A DNA stretch of 52,790 nucleotides. Source: Roseburia sp. (GTDB taxonomy: Bacteria; Bacillota; Clostridia; Lachnospirales; Lachnospiraceae). Below, one piece after another: positions 7,977 to 15,828 of the stretch. A program made the translations under genes and the position numbers. Each line of letters opens with the position of its first letter. Position 1 is the stretch's first letter. The notes beneath the pieces are model-generated. The model saw only the letters and a program-made list of their open reading frames with translations. It was not told the origin of the DNA and made no database searches. Location of the stretch: the NCBI GenBank assembly GCA_014804775.1, contig JAAUZB010000059.1, positions 10,277 through 63,066 on the forward strand, given 5' to 3'.

Positions 7977-8005
7977 TTGTAATACTTAAAGAATTGTGAT
8001 ATAAT
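7977..8005 (+). promoter_or_regulatory. Promoter of the 89-aa hypothetical gene
   Basis: TTGTAA, a 17-base spacer and TATAAT on the plus strand lie about 30 bases before the start codon. Confidence 0.7.
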
Positions 8006-8033
8006 CCTCCTAAAGCTTATGGAGGGTTTTGAA

Positions 8034-8303
8034 ATGGCATTTACAAACGCAAACGGACAGTCGATCAGTTTTGATTGTTCTAATCTAATCGAGGAACTAA
8101 GGGAAGATATTGCTGAATTTGGCGGAGATCAAATCCTGGAAGTCGTTACCGAAGAAAAAAACGGTGTCACCATTTATAAGGATTATAACTTTCTTGACGG
8201 AGATGAAAACACCTCTTTCCCATTGACCGGGAACGAAAAGCTACAGAAAATGACTGCCTCCGCCCTTCTCGTTCTCTATGAAACAGAAAATAGCATTTTA
8301 TAA
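8034..8303 (+). CDS. Small acidic hypothetical protein, 89 aa
   Basis: I do not recognise this protein. It is soluble and acidic, with an EELREDIAEFGGDQ helix followed by an alternating strand pattern (ILEVVTEEKNGVTIYKDYNF). The start at 8034 is chosen because GGAGGG sits 8 bases upstream; the ATG at 8019 has no ribosome site and overlaps that GGAGGG. It has its own promoter and its own terminator, so it is a single-gene transcript between the catalase-like gene and the cas7 operon. Confidence 0.7.
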   Translation: MAFTNANGQSISFDCSNLIEELREDIAEFGGDQILEVVTEEKNGVTIYKDYNFLDGDENTSFPLTGNEKLQKMTASALLVLYETENSIL

Positions 8304-8333
8304 GGCGATAGGACCACACCTACCGCCTTTTTT
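8302..8333 (+). terminator. Terminator between the 89-aa gene and cas7
   Basis: AAGGCGATAGG and CCTACCGCCTT form an 11-bp stem with one mismatch, followed by six T on the plus strand. On the other strand the T-run is weak, so it mainly serves the plus-strand gene. Confidence 0.85.
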
Positions 8334-8335
8334 AT

Positions 8336-9166
8336 TTAGAAATCTGAAATAATATCATAATCAATCCCCTCAATCGGCTTTATGTCGATTTTATAGTATG
8401 GGTACTGTTCTTCCGATCGGATGCCAAAGGATCTATGTACTTTTGCTGGAGATGCTACCGTCCCATGCCGATGCTCCGCCCAGATCAGCGTACTGGTCAT
8501 GCTACCACTTGGACGCGCCGAAGATTCATCATTCTCCAATAGGCGTGACATTGCACTTTTCATTTTTACTGCATCGTCTGCGGTAAATCCCGTCAGTGAC
8601 GCCAGATGCGGAGATATTGAGCCGTATGCCACATAAACACCCCTGTCTATAATATATTTTACCTGACGCGTAGTGCTGTCCTTTTCTTCTGGAGCCGACA
8701 GATTGTCGGTCGTCAGATTTGTGCTTTTTGTAAAATTCATCGTAACAATATCCACAGGCTTAAGCGATGTTGCTATTCCAAGGCTGACAGGGCCACGAAC
8801 AGGAATGGAAGAAAATCCTGTCAAATCCTTAAACGGGAATACCTGCCCGAATGCCCTCACATCAATCCACGTCTCACAGCACAACCGCTTATATCCCTCT
8901 CGGTCATTTTTTAAAGCCTTCAATTCCTTTACCGCCCTAACTCTGTCTTTTACAGAGTACAAATCGTCTGTGACATCATCATTTTTTACAACCAGGATAG
9001 ACTCCCCCATCTCAAAGAGCCTGTCTCTGATCTTTCTTTTCAGGCATACGTCTGATATCTCCCCATATCCGTTGATGTCCTGCCGCGGAATATTGGGAGC
9101 AAGTGCATCCCCATTAGGGTTGCACTTCTCCGCTGTGATTATGATTGCAAAATCAACCTTATTCAT
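8336..9166 (-). CDS. cas7: Orphan type I-C Cas7 (Csd2)
   Basis: A 276-aa backbone protein of the type I-C Cascade complex. The RRM-type N-terminus is typical (DFAIIITAEKCNPNGD), followed by a GEISDVCLKRKIRDR helix, the conserved FPFKDLTGFSSIPVRGPVS loop region and the C-terminal WAEHRHGT segment. Length and motifs look complete. No cas3, cas5, cas8c, cas1, cas2, cas4 or repeat-spacer array is in the window, so it is an orphan here. It has its own ribosome site (GGAGGG) 16 bases after a small HTH protein gene and is last in a four-gene operon. Its role without the rest of Cascade is unknown. Confidence 0.88.
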   Translation of the reverse strand: MNKVDFAIIITAEKCNPNGDALAPNIPRQDINGYGEISDVCLKRKIRDRLFEMGESILVVKNDDVTDDLYSVKDRVRAVKELKALKNDREGYKRLCCETWIDVRAFGQVFPFKDLTGFSSIPVRGPVSLGIATSLKPVDIVTMNFTKSTNLTTDNLSAPEEKDSTTRQVKYIIDRGVYVAYGSISPHLASLTGFTADDAVKMKSAMSRLLENDESSARPSGSMTSTLIWAEHRHGTVASPAKVHRSFGIRSEEQYPYYKIDIKPIEGIDYDIISDF

Positions 9167-9182
9167 CTTTGCCCTCCGGGTT

Positions 9183-9542
9183 TTAAAAAGATAATATGTG
9201 TAGCTGGCGGCAAAATCCCAGTCGCTGATGACTGGAACATTCTCTTTCTCCTGCTGCCCATCTTTCGACCGTCCGAAGGGGAATGCAAAACCGATCTGAA
9301 AAAGCCTGCAGTGTCATTCCTGCTTCCGAAATAATGTCACGTACACTCATATGTGCCACTTCATGTATAGCTGTAAGAGTTCTCACTACCTCGGACAATT
9401 CTTCCTCCGACAGTTCCTCTTCATCATCTCGCCCCACAATCTCATTATACCATTCCGGATATCCATATTCGCCAATGTACAATTCCAGATTCGGCTGAAC
9501 AAGTGCATCCTCCCAAAGTTTTCGAAACAATTTATCATTCAT
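9183..9542 (-). CDS. Small HTH-domain protein, 119 aa
   Basis: The N-terminal half is acidic (NEIVGRDDEEELSEEELSEVV). The C-terminal half holds a helix-turn-helix seen in Firmicute XRE-like proteins: SVRDIISEAGMTLQAFSDRF then IPLRTVERWAAGERECS. The start at 9542 is chosen because a GGAGAGG site lies 10 bases upstream; the longer open frame to 9746 has no support. Its start overlaps the end of the zinc-ribbon gene by 8 bases, so the two are co-translated. It may regulate the operon or act with Cas7; no direct evidence decides. Confidence 0.65.
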   Translation of the reverse strand: MNDKLFRKLWEDALVQPNLELYIGEYGYPEWYNEIVGRDDEEELSEEELSEVVRTLTAIHEVAHMSVRDIISEAGMTLQAFSDRFCIPLRTVERWAAGERECSSHQRLGFCRQLHILSF

Positions 9543-10167
9543 TTTCACCATTCCTCTCCACTTCCTTCCTGTAAGCATCCCTGTTCTTTTCGTATTTTTC
9601 AAGGTCTCGGTTAAATCCACGCTTAATATCAGACATACACTGCTGCAGCTTTTTCGCCTCCTGTCTACAATGCTCCGAACAATAGCTTGTAGGTGTATGT
9701 GCTGTAAATTTCCGCAAGCAGTAAGAGCACACTTTTTTCTGCTCATCCCTTCTCTGCTGCTTCTTTACTGTCTGACCGGACTTTTCAGCGTATCCTTTCT
9801 TGTGTTCCCGCTGCCATTCTAACACGCCAATTCTCTGGCATTCTTCCGAGCAATATATTTGACGTCCAGACACGACCGTATACTCCTGCCCGCAAATAAC
9901 ACACTTATCTATGCTTCCCAACGGTCTCTTTGGTCCCGACTGTCGAAACTTCCGGCCAGTTTCCTTCCGTGCCTTGTGCGCACAATCCGGGCATCTGCGC
10001 GCCCTAGGACCTCCAAAAAACTCAATACCACAGTCTTGACAAGTGCGAATTTTAACCACCGTATCAGATTTTTTGGTTCTCGCGCACGCTGGGCAATAAT
10101 GGTTGTCTCTGGTTCCGTAAAAAGTCTTTCCGCATTCGATACATGCTCTTGCTGCTCTATTCGCCAT
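9535..10167 (-). CDS. Protein with four zinc-ribbon motifs, 210 aa
   Basis: Four Cys4 units follow one another: CIECG...CPAC near residues 9-28, CQDCG...CPDC near 43-62, CVICG...CSEEC near 86-111, and CSYC...CSEHC near 146-168. The last two resemble short treble-clef zinc fingers. Between them are basic stretches (RKFRQSGPKRPLG, KKQQRRDEQKK) and the C-terminus is a charged helix. This composition suggests nucleic-acid binding, which is inference. It is the second gene of the cas7 operon, 30 bases after the 72-aa gene. No family name can be given with confidence. Confidence 0.65.
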   Translation of the reverse strand: MANRAARACIECGKTFYGTRDNHYCPACARTKKSDTVVKIRTCQDCGIEFFGGPRARRCPDCAHKARKETGRKFRQSGPKRPLGSIDKCVICGQEYTVVSGRQIYCSEECQRIGVLEWQREHKKGYAEKSGQTVKKQQRRDEQKKVCSYCLRKFTAHTPTSYCSEHCRQEAKKLQQCMSDIKRGFNRDLEKYEKNRDAYRKEVERNGENE

Positions 10168-10197
10168 TTTTATACCTCTGCTAACATCGCATCCAAA

Positions 10198-10416
10198 TTA
10201 CTGCCATACAACCTGCATATTTTCAAAATCGTATAAATAATTCCCACTATCATCCAAATATGCATAGGAGATTCCCTGCTCATAGGCTTCCTGTGCACCG
10301 TCCATAGTATTAAGGTCGATTCCCAATGCCAATTCAATAACTTCCTCGTCGGTCATTCCATGATCTGTCATAACCTCTTCAATCTTCTTTTGGTTATAAA
10401 AAACTTCTGCTACCAT
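10198..10416 (-). CDS. Small acidic hypothetical protein, 72 aa
   Basis: I do not recognise it. It is acidic, with a helical first half (IEEVMTDHGMTDEEVIELALG) and a Tyr/Asp-rich second half. GGAGGG lies 8 bases before the ATG. It is the first gene after the operator-bearing promoter and is followed by the zinc-ribbon, HTH and cas7 genes on the same strand with short gaps. Confidence 0.6.
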   Translation of the reverse strand: MVAEVFYNQKKIEEVMTDHGMTDEEVIELALGIDLNTMDGAQEAYEQGISYAYLDDSGNYLYDFENMQVVWQ

Positions 10417-10508
10417 GCCTTTACCCTCCCAATTCTCTTATTATTTGATAAGGTATATCTCATTTTTATATCCCCCTAATCCCTCGTGTCGTTCCTTTCT
10501 ATGGTTAT

Positions 10509-10537
10509 AGTATACCGTCCATTGGTCGGTATGTCAA
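10509..10537 (-). promoter_or_regulatory. Promoter with palindromic operator in its spacer (cas7 operon)
   Basis: On the minus strand TTGACA (10537-10532), a 17-base spacer and TATACT (10514-10509). The palindrome at 10512-10532, ATACCG-T-CCA-T-TGG-T-CGGTAT, pairs 9 of 10 base pairs and fills the spacer. The size and CCG/CGG ends resemble TetR-family operators. Binding there would block RNA polymerase. No TetR gene is in the window. Confidence 0.8.
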
Positions 10538-10604
10538 CACTTTTATTTATATTTAGGTACAAGTTGCACTGCTTAGAAACGTGCGCCGCCGGGCTCACCA
10601 TGCA

Positions 10605-10638
10605 AAACCGCCCTGATGCTACTAACATCAGAGCGGTT
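10605..10638 (-). terminator. Terminator after the 206-aa gene
   Basis: AACCGC-C-CTGATG pairs with CATCAG-A-GCGGTT. On the minus strand the stem ends in TTTT. It lies about 40 bases after the stop of the 206-aa gene. Confidence 0.8.
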
Positions 10639-10676
10639 CTTATCATATCATTTTACTTTTAAAACAGTATATAATG

Positions 10677-11297
10677 TCAGCGTCCGCGTCTTTTGGGACG
10701 AGGAAAATCATTTTCCGCCGTCTGCTCCTCTACTTTTTTCTCTGGCATTGCTGTCGGATAACCCATTTCCTTAAGCTCTTCGCTTGTAATGTCTAATGCA
10801 TCAGAAGCCTCTTTTTCTGACATGGATACCTTAACTGGCTTATCTACATAGTTGGTATTACCATAAAACGTATCCGCCTCCTCTTTTGTTCTAAAATACA
10901 AATTGACCGGATGATCTGCTCCCCAAACTGCTTTTACAACTTTATATAAACCTACTTTTCCATTGCCTTCCTCTGATAAGGATGAAACTTTCTTTTTTGC
11001 AGCCTCCATATCTGACATAGCATAAACCTCTCCGCCTCCTATCCATTCACCATCCTCATCATATTCGTTGCCCTCGACATAATATTCAGTCACACTGTAG
11101 TACCTTCCTGCACTGCCGCTTAACTCCCATATCACGGTCTCATATCCTTTTAATGCATTTATAGCTTCGTCTTTATCGGGAAATGGTTTAATAATCTCCG
11201 GATCTTGGTCCGTAACATTAAGGGTGCATCCCTCTTTAATCTCTTTTCTATCCTTATATCTAACCTCACATGTGGATTTTCTCAGTTCATATATCAT
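10677..11297 (-). CDS. Hypothetical protein with Arg-rich C-terminal tail, 206 aa
   Basis: Not recognised. The N-terminus is beta-rich (YELRKSTCEVRYKDRKE), with a middle region YYSVTEYYVEGNEYDEDGEW and two more alpha/beta segments. A disordered linker (MPEKKVEEQTAENDFP) leads to the terminal RPKRRGR. This basic tail recurs at the C-termini of several unrelated proteins of this element. AGGAGG lies about 8 bases upstream of the ATG. It follows the InlB-repeat gene on the same strand and ends at a good terminator, so it may be the last gene of the pilus transcript. Confidence 0.6.
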   Translation of the reverse strand: MIYELRKSTCEVRYKDRKEIKEGCTLNVTDQDPEIIKPFPDKDEAINALKGYETVIWELSGSAGRYYSVTEYYVEGNEYDEDGEWIGGGEVYAMSDMEAAKKKVSSLSEEGNGKVGLYKVVKAVWGADHPVNLYFRTKEEADTFYGNTNYVDKPVKVSMSEKEASDALDITSEELKEMGYPTAMPEKKVEEQTAENDFPRPKRRGR

Positions 11298-11411
11298 TCT
11301 GTTTTCCTCCCTACTATAAAGGGCGGAAAGATAACTCCTCCCACCCCTTTTGATTTTTACTTTCCATGCTCGATTTGTCAGCTGAGAGCCTTGTAATTTC
11401 CTTATTAAATG

Positions 11412-13946
11412 TCACTTCGTCCGATTGGGCGCCATGAACTGGTCATAGAACCGTTGCAGCGCGTCATCGTATTTAGTATTTCCGATCCCGTTTACCTGGA
11501 CAAACTCTTTCATCTCCAAGATGTCCTCATGTGTGAATTCAAACACCATCTCCGGTGTATCGTTTCTCAGGTTATCAAACGCGCTCTGGATCACTGCCAC
11601 ATATTCCGGATCTGTCTTCCAGATGGAATCATCCTCAAGTCCGCCATACTCATAAGGTTGATTGTAATAGTATTCATTGATGAATCGAGTATATCCAACC
11701 GGCTTCTCCACAACCGGCGTCGTATCTACCACGTAGACCATGATCGTTTTCCTGTATACGCTGCCTGCGCTGTCTACAACTTGAAACGTCTCTGACGAAG
11801 CTCCTGATGCATTGAACTGGGTGAAATCCGTCGGTGCATAGTTTGTCATCTTAAACGATGTCCCGTCCTCATGTTCACCTGGCAGAATCGGACTTCCGTC
11901 CTCTCTATCCTCCGCCGTCGCATAACTCATCAGCAGATCATAGGTAATATATCCGCTCTGTGCCTCCTCCAATGTATAATAACGGTCTTCCGCATGAATC
12001 CACGGGCAGTCGTCCCATACCGCATACAGAGTAACTGTGGCGCCATCCTCTTCCGCAAGGTTCTGCACCGTTTCTCCGACCACATGCTGTGGCTTAAACA
12101 GGTCTTTCCCATCTTCCAACGCCCAGCCCAAGAAAACAGACGCATATGCCTTTGTCTCATTATCTGCTCCGGTTTCTCCTGCAGGAACCAGTGCTCCGCT
12201 TAATACATCCGCTGTCACATTTTCGTTGTTACGCGTGTATTTCTTATAAGCTGACGCGCCGTCCGGGAGCGTGATTTCCTCGTCATACGCTGCCGTGATG
12301 CTGTCAATTTGTCCAGTACCGCCGTTGGGATCAAAGACTATCGTGTACTGATTCGCTGTCCACTTGGCATACAATGTAACATTTGTACCTTTTCCCTCAT
12401 TTAGGTTGCAGACTGATGCACGGTCTGCATACATGACATCACCTCCTGGCGTCCTTGCCCATCCGCTGAATGTGTATCCTGTCTTGGTAAAGCCGTTCGG
12501 ATTCAAGAGATAGGTTTTGTCTGCATAACAGGTCTGCTGGGGTGTAGAACCGCCATCAGCTCCGTTGCCGTCGAATGTGATCGTATATATCCTCGCTTTC
12601 CACTTTGCTGTAATGGTCGCTCCGCCGTCAGTGACTTTAAATCTGTAGCCACTTCCAGTCTGGCTGACGACTGTCACGCCGGGACTGCATGTCCATCCGT
12701 CAAAATCATAACCTTCTCTTGTCGGATTTGTAACCGTGATATATTTCGCATTACATTTCAGCCTGACATAGGGACTGCTCTCCGTTGCACTGATGTCTAC
12801 AGAAATACTGTAAGCAGAATCATTCATCCCCGCTGTGCTGAACTTACTGCCACTGCGTGACGCAAGCCCCGAATATCCGGGATATACGTTGGAAAAGCTT
12901 GATTCTTTTGTGTTGCTGTGATTGGTCACCCACCCGTAAAACATATCTTCATATTGGACTCCGCCGCCAAAAACGTTGACCACAGGAATCCCGTTCTTTG
13001 CTGTCGCCCCTACGATCCGACCGGCATTGATATTGGATGTCCCGTCGTAATCCCGATATCGCCTCGACATAGAAGAGGAACCCGGATTATAAAAACCGTC
13101 GCATCCTGCCGGCAGAGGCGGCGTGACATCTGCATGCATTCCATTGAGTCCCTCTGCCTTATAACTGCCATTCAGACAGCGGAACATCACTACTCCCGGT
13201 GCACCGCCGCCCGCCAAAATATAATTATCTCCCGATACCTGTATATAAGATGCACTCCCCGCCTGGGCAACGGCACTGTATGCACGCCAGCCACCTGCCT
13301 CACCTATCAGTCCACCGTTGATGCGTGAACCCATGAGTGATTTCAGTGTTGCACTGCTTGTGGAACTGTTCCATGACGTTGTATTGGTCGCTTCCGATAC
13401 CGATACACTCGTCCCGTTTGAACCCTTGCGGTAGGTAATTGACTGCCCGCTGCTATAATCGATGCTGCTGTTAGTGATCACTGAACCGTAGCCGCCCAAA
13501 GCTGCCGTAACTCCTGCACATACATCCTTAGTAGCTATATTTCCTCCCCTGCCACCTGCCGCCATGAACGTGTAATTCCCGGAAAAAGCGATCACATCCG
13601 TATAATCCGTATCAGCGTTTGGCGCATAGAGATCTATGGTCTGTCCGATGTTCACATGCATCCGTCCGCCGGATGGGTTGTCTAACGCTATCGTACCTGT
13701 ACCATCGTCGCCTGCAGTATATGTACCCTCCGACGGGCTCCCCATCACCGCCTCCTGACCCGTGCCGGTTGCAAGATCGACGTTTAACGTATCGCCGCTT
13801 TCCGTCTGACCGCCGCTGGTATCCGGGCGGGAGAGTGACGCGGCATATGTCTTCCACATATCTGCACCTGACAGTATACCGCATATGCACAGCAGTACTG
13901 CAAGCAATGCAACAATCCTCTTTATTCTATTGTTTCTTTTATGCAT
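11412..13946 (-). CDS. InlB-repeat (Listeria-Bacteroides repeat) surface protein, 844 aa
   Basis: An N-terminal secretion signal is visible: basic MHKRNNRIKR, hydrophobic IVALLAVLLCICGIL, then a likely cut after YAA near residue 35. A glycine-rich region (residues about 110-350, GGRGGN, GGGAPG, GGGVQYED) follows, and then three InlB B-repeat-like units marked by GYDFDGW, GYTFSGWA and related WxA ends (residues about 405-660, TITFDGNGADGG, TIVFDPNGGTG). There is no LPXTG or clear C-terminal anchor. It follows the SH3 lipoprotein gene by 56 bases. It is likely an exported adhesin or pilus-associated protein. Repeats of this type are common in conjugative-element surface proteins of gut Clostridia. 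Confidence 0.85.
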   Translation of the reverse strand: MHKRNNRIKRIVALLAVLLCICGILSGADMWKTYAASLSRPDTSGGQTESGDTLNVDLATGTGQEAVMGSPSEGTYTAGDDGTGTIALDNPSGGRMHVNIGQTIDLYAPNADTDYTDVIAFSGNYTFMAAGGRGGNIATKDVCAGVTAALGGYGSVITNSSIDYSSGQSITYRKGSNGTSVSVSEATNTTSWNSSTSSATLKSLMGSRINGGLIGEAGGWRAYSAVAQAGSASYIQVSGDNYILAGGGAPGVVMFRCLNGSYKAEGLNGMHADVTPPLPAGCDGFYNPGSSSMSRRYRDYDGTSNINAGRIVGATAKNGIPVVNVFGGGVQYEDMFYGWVTNHSNTKESSFSNVYPGYSGLASRSGSKFSTAGMNDSAYSISVDISATESSPYVRLKCNAKYITVTNPTREGYDFDGWTCSPGVTVVSQTGSGYRFKVTDGGATITAKWKARIYTITFDGNGADGGSTPQQTCYADKTYLLNPNGFTKTGYTFSGWARTPGGDVMYADRASVCNLNEGKGTNVTLYAKWTANQYTIVFDPNGGTGQIDSITAAYDEEITLPDGASAYKKYTRNNENVTADVLSGALVPAGETGADNETKAYASVFLGWALEDGKDLFKPQHVVGETVQNLAEEDGATVTLYAVWDDCPWIHAEDRYYTLEEAQSGYITYDLLMSYATAEDREDGSPILPGEHEDGTSFKMTNYAPTDFTQFNASGASSETFQVVDSAGSVYRKTIMVYVVDTTPVVEKPVGYTRFINEYYYNQPYEYGGLEDDSIWKTDPEYVAVIQSAFDNLRNDTPEMVFEFTHEDILEMKEFVQVNGIGNTKYDDALQRFYDQFMAPNRTK

Positions 13947-14002
13947 AAATTATAAATCACCTTTCCCTTCTCTAATGAAACTCTGTCTCCATTAGCTCCT
14001 AA

Positions 14003-14848
14003 TTATGGATTAATTGTAACACTTCCGTCTTCATTCACTACTCCACCGCCTGCTTCAATCAGTCCTGACTCTATAAGCCATTTTGCATCTTCTCCATAAT
14101 ACGTCTGACCAGAAGAACTGTTTTCATACTCAGATTGAGATCCGCTTGTATTATCAGAACCTGTGCCTGTATTTCCGATGTTTCCAGTGTTTCCTGCATC
14201 ACTGTTTCCGCCTGTGCCGGTGTTTCCCGTATTTCCTGCACTGGTGCTTCCGCTGTCTGCTGCACTCCCGTTATCATTTCCGGGATCCGCCGTATTTCCT
14301 GCAGTTACTGTTCCGCCATTGCCCTGTGCCGGTGCCTCACCGCCCGAATTCCCGGCTGCACCTGTATTGTTTGTCTTGCCGCCATTGGAATTTCCCGAAG
14401 CTGTCGTCACCTTTTCATCCACCAGATACTTATCGCTCACGTAGCCTGCTTCTCCGTTGTAATCGATCCGGTACCAGCCGTTTTCTGCCTGCCCGGTCAC
14501 GGTTACTTTCTGGTTCGCGCTTAAACTGCCAATCTTCTCTGTATCTGCAGACGGTCCTTTTCTGACATTGACCGTGTTCTTCGCATACTTAGTCGCGGAC
14601 ATCTCTTTAACAGAAGAATCCGGTTGCGACGTCGCAATTTCTTCTGTATCTGTCACCGCTGCTTCGATCTGCAATTCCTCGGTATCTTCAGTTTCCTCCG
14701 GAATGGCTTCCGTCGGCTGCTCTGTGTCCGTGATCGCTGCAATCTCTGTACCGTTTTCCGGCGTCTCATCCTTTTGTCCGCATCCGCATACACTCACTGT
14801 CATTGCTGTTAAAACTGCCATTAATAATAAAACTCTTCTTGCTTTCAT
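14003..14848 (-). CDS. SH3-domain lipoprotein
   Basis: A 281-aa exported protein. The leader is MKARRVLLLMAVLTAMTVSV with a lipobox-like VCGC, so the mature protein probably starts at a lipidated Cys. An acidic linker follows, then a bacterial SH3 domain (VNVRKGPSADTEKIGSL to GYVSDKYLV, residues about 95-150), which in this family binds peptidoglycan peptides. A long Gly/Asn/Thr-rich low-complexity stretch (about residues 160-240) leads to a short C-terminal region. The start at 14848 has GAGAGG 8 bases upstream. It sits between the pilus genes and the InlB-repeat gene, so a role in fixing the appendage to the wall is plausible. Confidence 0.8.
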   Translation of the reverse strand: MKARRVLLLMAVLTAMTVSVCGCGQKDETPENGTEIAAITDTEQPTEAIPEETEDTEELQIEAAVTDTEEIATSQPDSSVKEMSATKYAKNTVNVRKGPSADTEKIGSLSANQKVTVTGQAENGWYRIDYNGEAGYVSDKYLVDEKVTTASGNSNGGKTNNTGAAGNSGGEAPAQGNGGTVTAGNTADPGNDNGSAADSGSTSAGNTGNTGTGGNSDAGNTGNIGNTGTGSDNTSGSQSEYENSSSGQTYYGEDAKWLIESGLIEAGGGVVNEDGSVTINP

Positions 14849-15018
14849 ATTTCTATTCCTCTCTTTCTCCCTGTAACATTTTTTCATTTAAAATCAGGAT
14901 AGATCCTTTTCTTACCCTTATCTTACTACATCACATGTCCAATACTTTGGATAACAATCCAATTTCCTTATTTATATAGTATATACTACACTCACTGAGA
15001 TTTCCACATAAAATGTCA

Positions 15019-15207
15019 TTAATTATTACATTTCCTTACAACTAATGGATATCTTTCGTAACTGCCATTTTTATTGAGCTGCTCTTTTACATCCGACGGT
15101 TGAATATTCATCTTATGGTACTTTCCCAGCATCCCCACCGCCATGATCGCATCATCCTCCGTAGAGAAAACCCCTGATCCGTAATTATTGGTGACTTCAT
15201 ACACCAT
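15019..15207 (-). CDS. Small hypothetical protein, 62 aa
   Basis: Not recognised. It begins MVYEVTNNYGSGVFST, contains a short helix (EDDAIMAVGMLGKYHKM) and ends basic (YPLVVRKCNN). The ATG at 15207 is placed 9 bases after GGGAG; the ATG at 15213 is too close. It is transcribed divergently from the XRE gene across an AT-rich repeat region, so the two may share control. Confidence 0.5.
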   Translation of the reverse strand: MVYEVTNNYGSGVFSTEDDAIMAVGMLGKYHKMNIQPSDVKEQLNKNGSYERYPLVVRKCNN

Positions 15208-15249
15208 GCACATTCACTCCCTTCCGTAAAATTATAATGCAAATTTCTT

Positions 15250-15340
15250 TTATAACTTTACAATTATATTATAATCCTTTTATTGTTAAGTTTCAAGTTA
15301 TTTTATTAACTTTAAAGTCAATATATAAACTTTATAATCA
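15250..15340. promoter_or_regulatory. AT-rich operator-like repeats between divergent genes
   Basis: Several near-copies of AACTTTAAAGT occur here: TAACTTTACAAT (15252), TTAAGTTTCAAGTT (15286), TTAACTTTAAAGTC (15306) and TAAACTTTATAATC (15326). They lie just upstream of the XRE promoter and are good candidates for binding by that regulator. Confidence 0.5.
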
Positions 15341-15347
15341 ATACAAA

Positions 15348-15376
15348 TTGACGCAGGTCATTGTTTTTGGTATAAT
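15348..15376 (+). promoter_or_regulatory. Promoter of the 69-aa XRE gene
   Basis: TTGACG, a 17-base spacer and TATAAT on the plus strand, 24 bases before the start codon and 10 bases before its AAGGAGG site. Confidence 0.85.
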
Positions 15377-15399
15377 ATTTTCATAAGGAGGATATCATC

Positions 15400-15609
15400 A
15401 TGGTAGCAAGAAAAATTAAAGCTATACTGGGTTACAAGAATATAAAAAATAAAGATTTAGCCAAAACACTTAACACATCCCCTTCAAATTTCTCCGCCAA
15501 AATGAGACGTGACAATTTTAGCGAATACGAAATGCGGGAAATAGCTGATGCTCTCAATTGTGATCTGGAAATCACCTTTCGTGATCGCGTTACAGGAAAA
15601 GAATATTGA
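15400..15609 (+). CDS. XRE-family small regulator, 69 aa
   Basis: A minimal Cro/C1-type helix-turn-helix: KIKAILGYKNIKNKDLAKTL forms helices 1-2, NTSPSNFSAKMRRDNFSEYE the recognition helix region, then MREIADALNCDLEITF. Such 65-75 aa regulators are common on mobile elements. AAGGAGG is ideally placed. It is the only plus-strand gene inside the element part of the window, and probably controls itself and the divergent 62-aa gene through the AT-rich repeats upstream. Confidence 0.85.
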   Translation: MVARKIKAILGYKNIKNKDLAKTLNTSPSNFSAKMRRDNFSEYEMREIADALNCDLEITFRDRVTGKEY

Positions 15610-15611
15610 TA

Positions 15612-15640
15612 TTGACTGAATCCGCCAGAAATGATACTAT
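15612..15640 (+). promoter_or_regulatory. Promoter of the antisense RNA
   Basis: TTGACT, a 17-base spacer and TACTAT on the plus strand, with no gene downstream on that strand before a terminator. A near copy is at 16026-16054. Confidence 0.75.
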
Positions 15641-15646
15641 GATTTC

Positions 15647-15746
15647 AGAAGGGAAACCGGAAGCGGCTCTACCCTTGAAAAACAACGCTTAATGTTTTAC
15701 AACATCAGCCGTCAGCTATTCACAGTAGTTGGCGGCTATTTTCTTT
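15647..15746 (+). ncRNA. Putative antisense RNA antitoxin of a type I toxin module
   Basis: A roughly 100-base transcript from the promoter at 15612 would run to the hairpin AGCCGTCAGCT / AGTTGGCGGCT (15707-15737) followed by a T-rich tract. It converges with, and overlaps the 3' end of, the 30-aa hydrophobic peptide gene on the other strand. This is the txpA/RatA-like layout of a type I toxin-antitoxin pair. The shared hairpin can act as terminator on both strands. Confidence 0.6.
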
Positions 15747-15828
15747 TGTCCTTGAATATCTGGTAACACAGACTTACAAGGGCGACAATGAAGATACAGA
15801 ATTGTAAAAATTCAGTGTATGTAATCAT
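15736..15828 (-). CDS. Type I toxin-like small hydrophobic peptide (holin-like toxin)
   Basis: A 30-aa peptide: a short polar N-terminus MITYTEFLQ, one membrane helix (CIFIVALVSLCYQIF) and a basic end KDKRK. This matches the Fst/TxpA/putative holin-like toxin pattern, whose members damage the membrane. A strong GGGGGG site precedes the ATG. Its promoter (TTGAAT, 16 bases, TATACT) is at 15916-15943, giving a leader of about 80 bases rich in structure. Family membership is judged by pattern only. Confidence 0.65.
   Translation of the reverse strand: MITYTEFLQFCIFIVALVSLCYQIFKDKRK

Noticed and set aside
9183-9250. Frameshift at the end of the HTH protein gene before cas7
   Set aside because: Another frame is open here, but the annotated frame continues the HTH domain through GERECSSHQRL and cas7 has its own ribosome site.
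9543-9746. Longer N-terminus of the HTH protein
   Set aside because: It overlaps the zinc-ribbon gene in another frame and has no ribosome site; the coupled ATG at 9542 fits better.
8336-10537. A CRISPR array near cas7
   Set aside because: I looked for regularly spaced direct repeats of 25-40 bases around the gene and saw none.
10561-10676. tRNA or integration site at the left side of the element
   Set aside because: No cloverleaf or CCA-end pattern is visible; the region holds only a terminator. Element ends were not found.
14083-14565. Long plus-strand frames opposite the SH3 lipoprotein
   Set aside because: They mirror the low-complexity Gly/Asn/Thr coding sequence and have biased Pro/Cys/Phe content.
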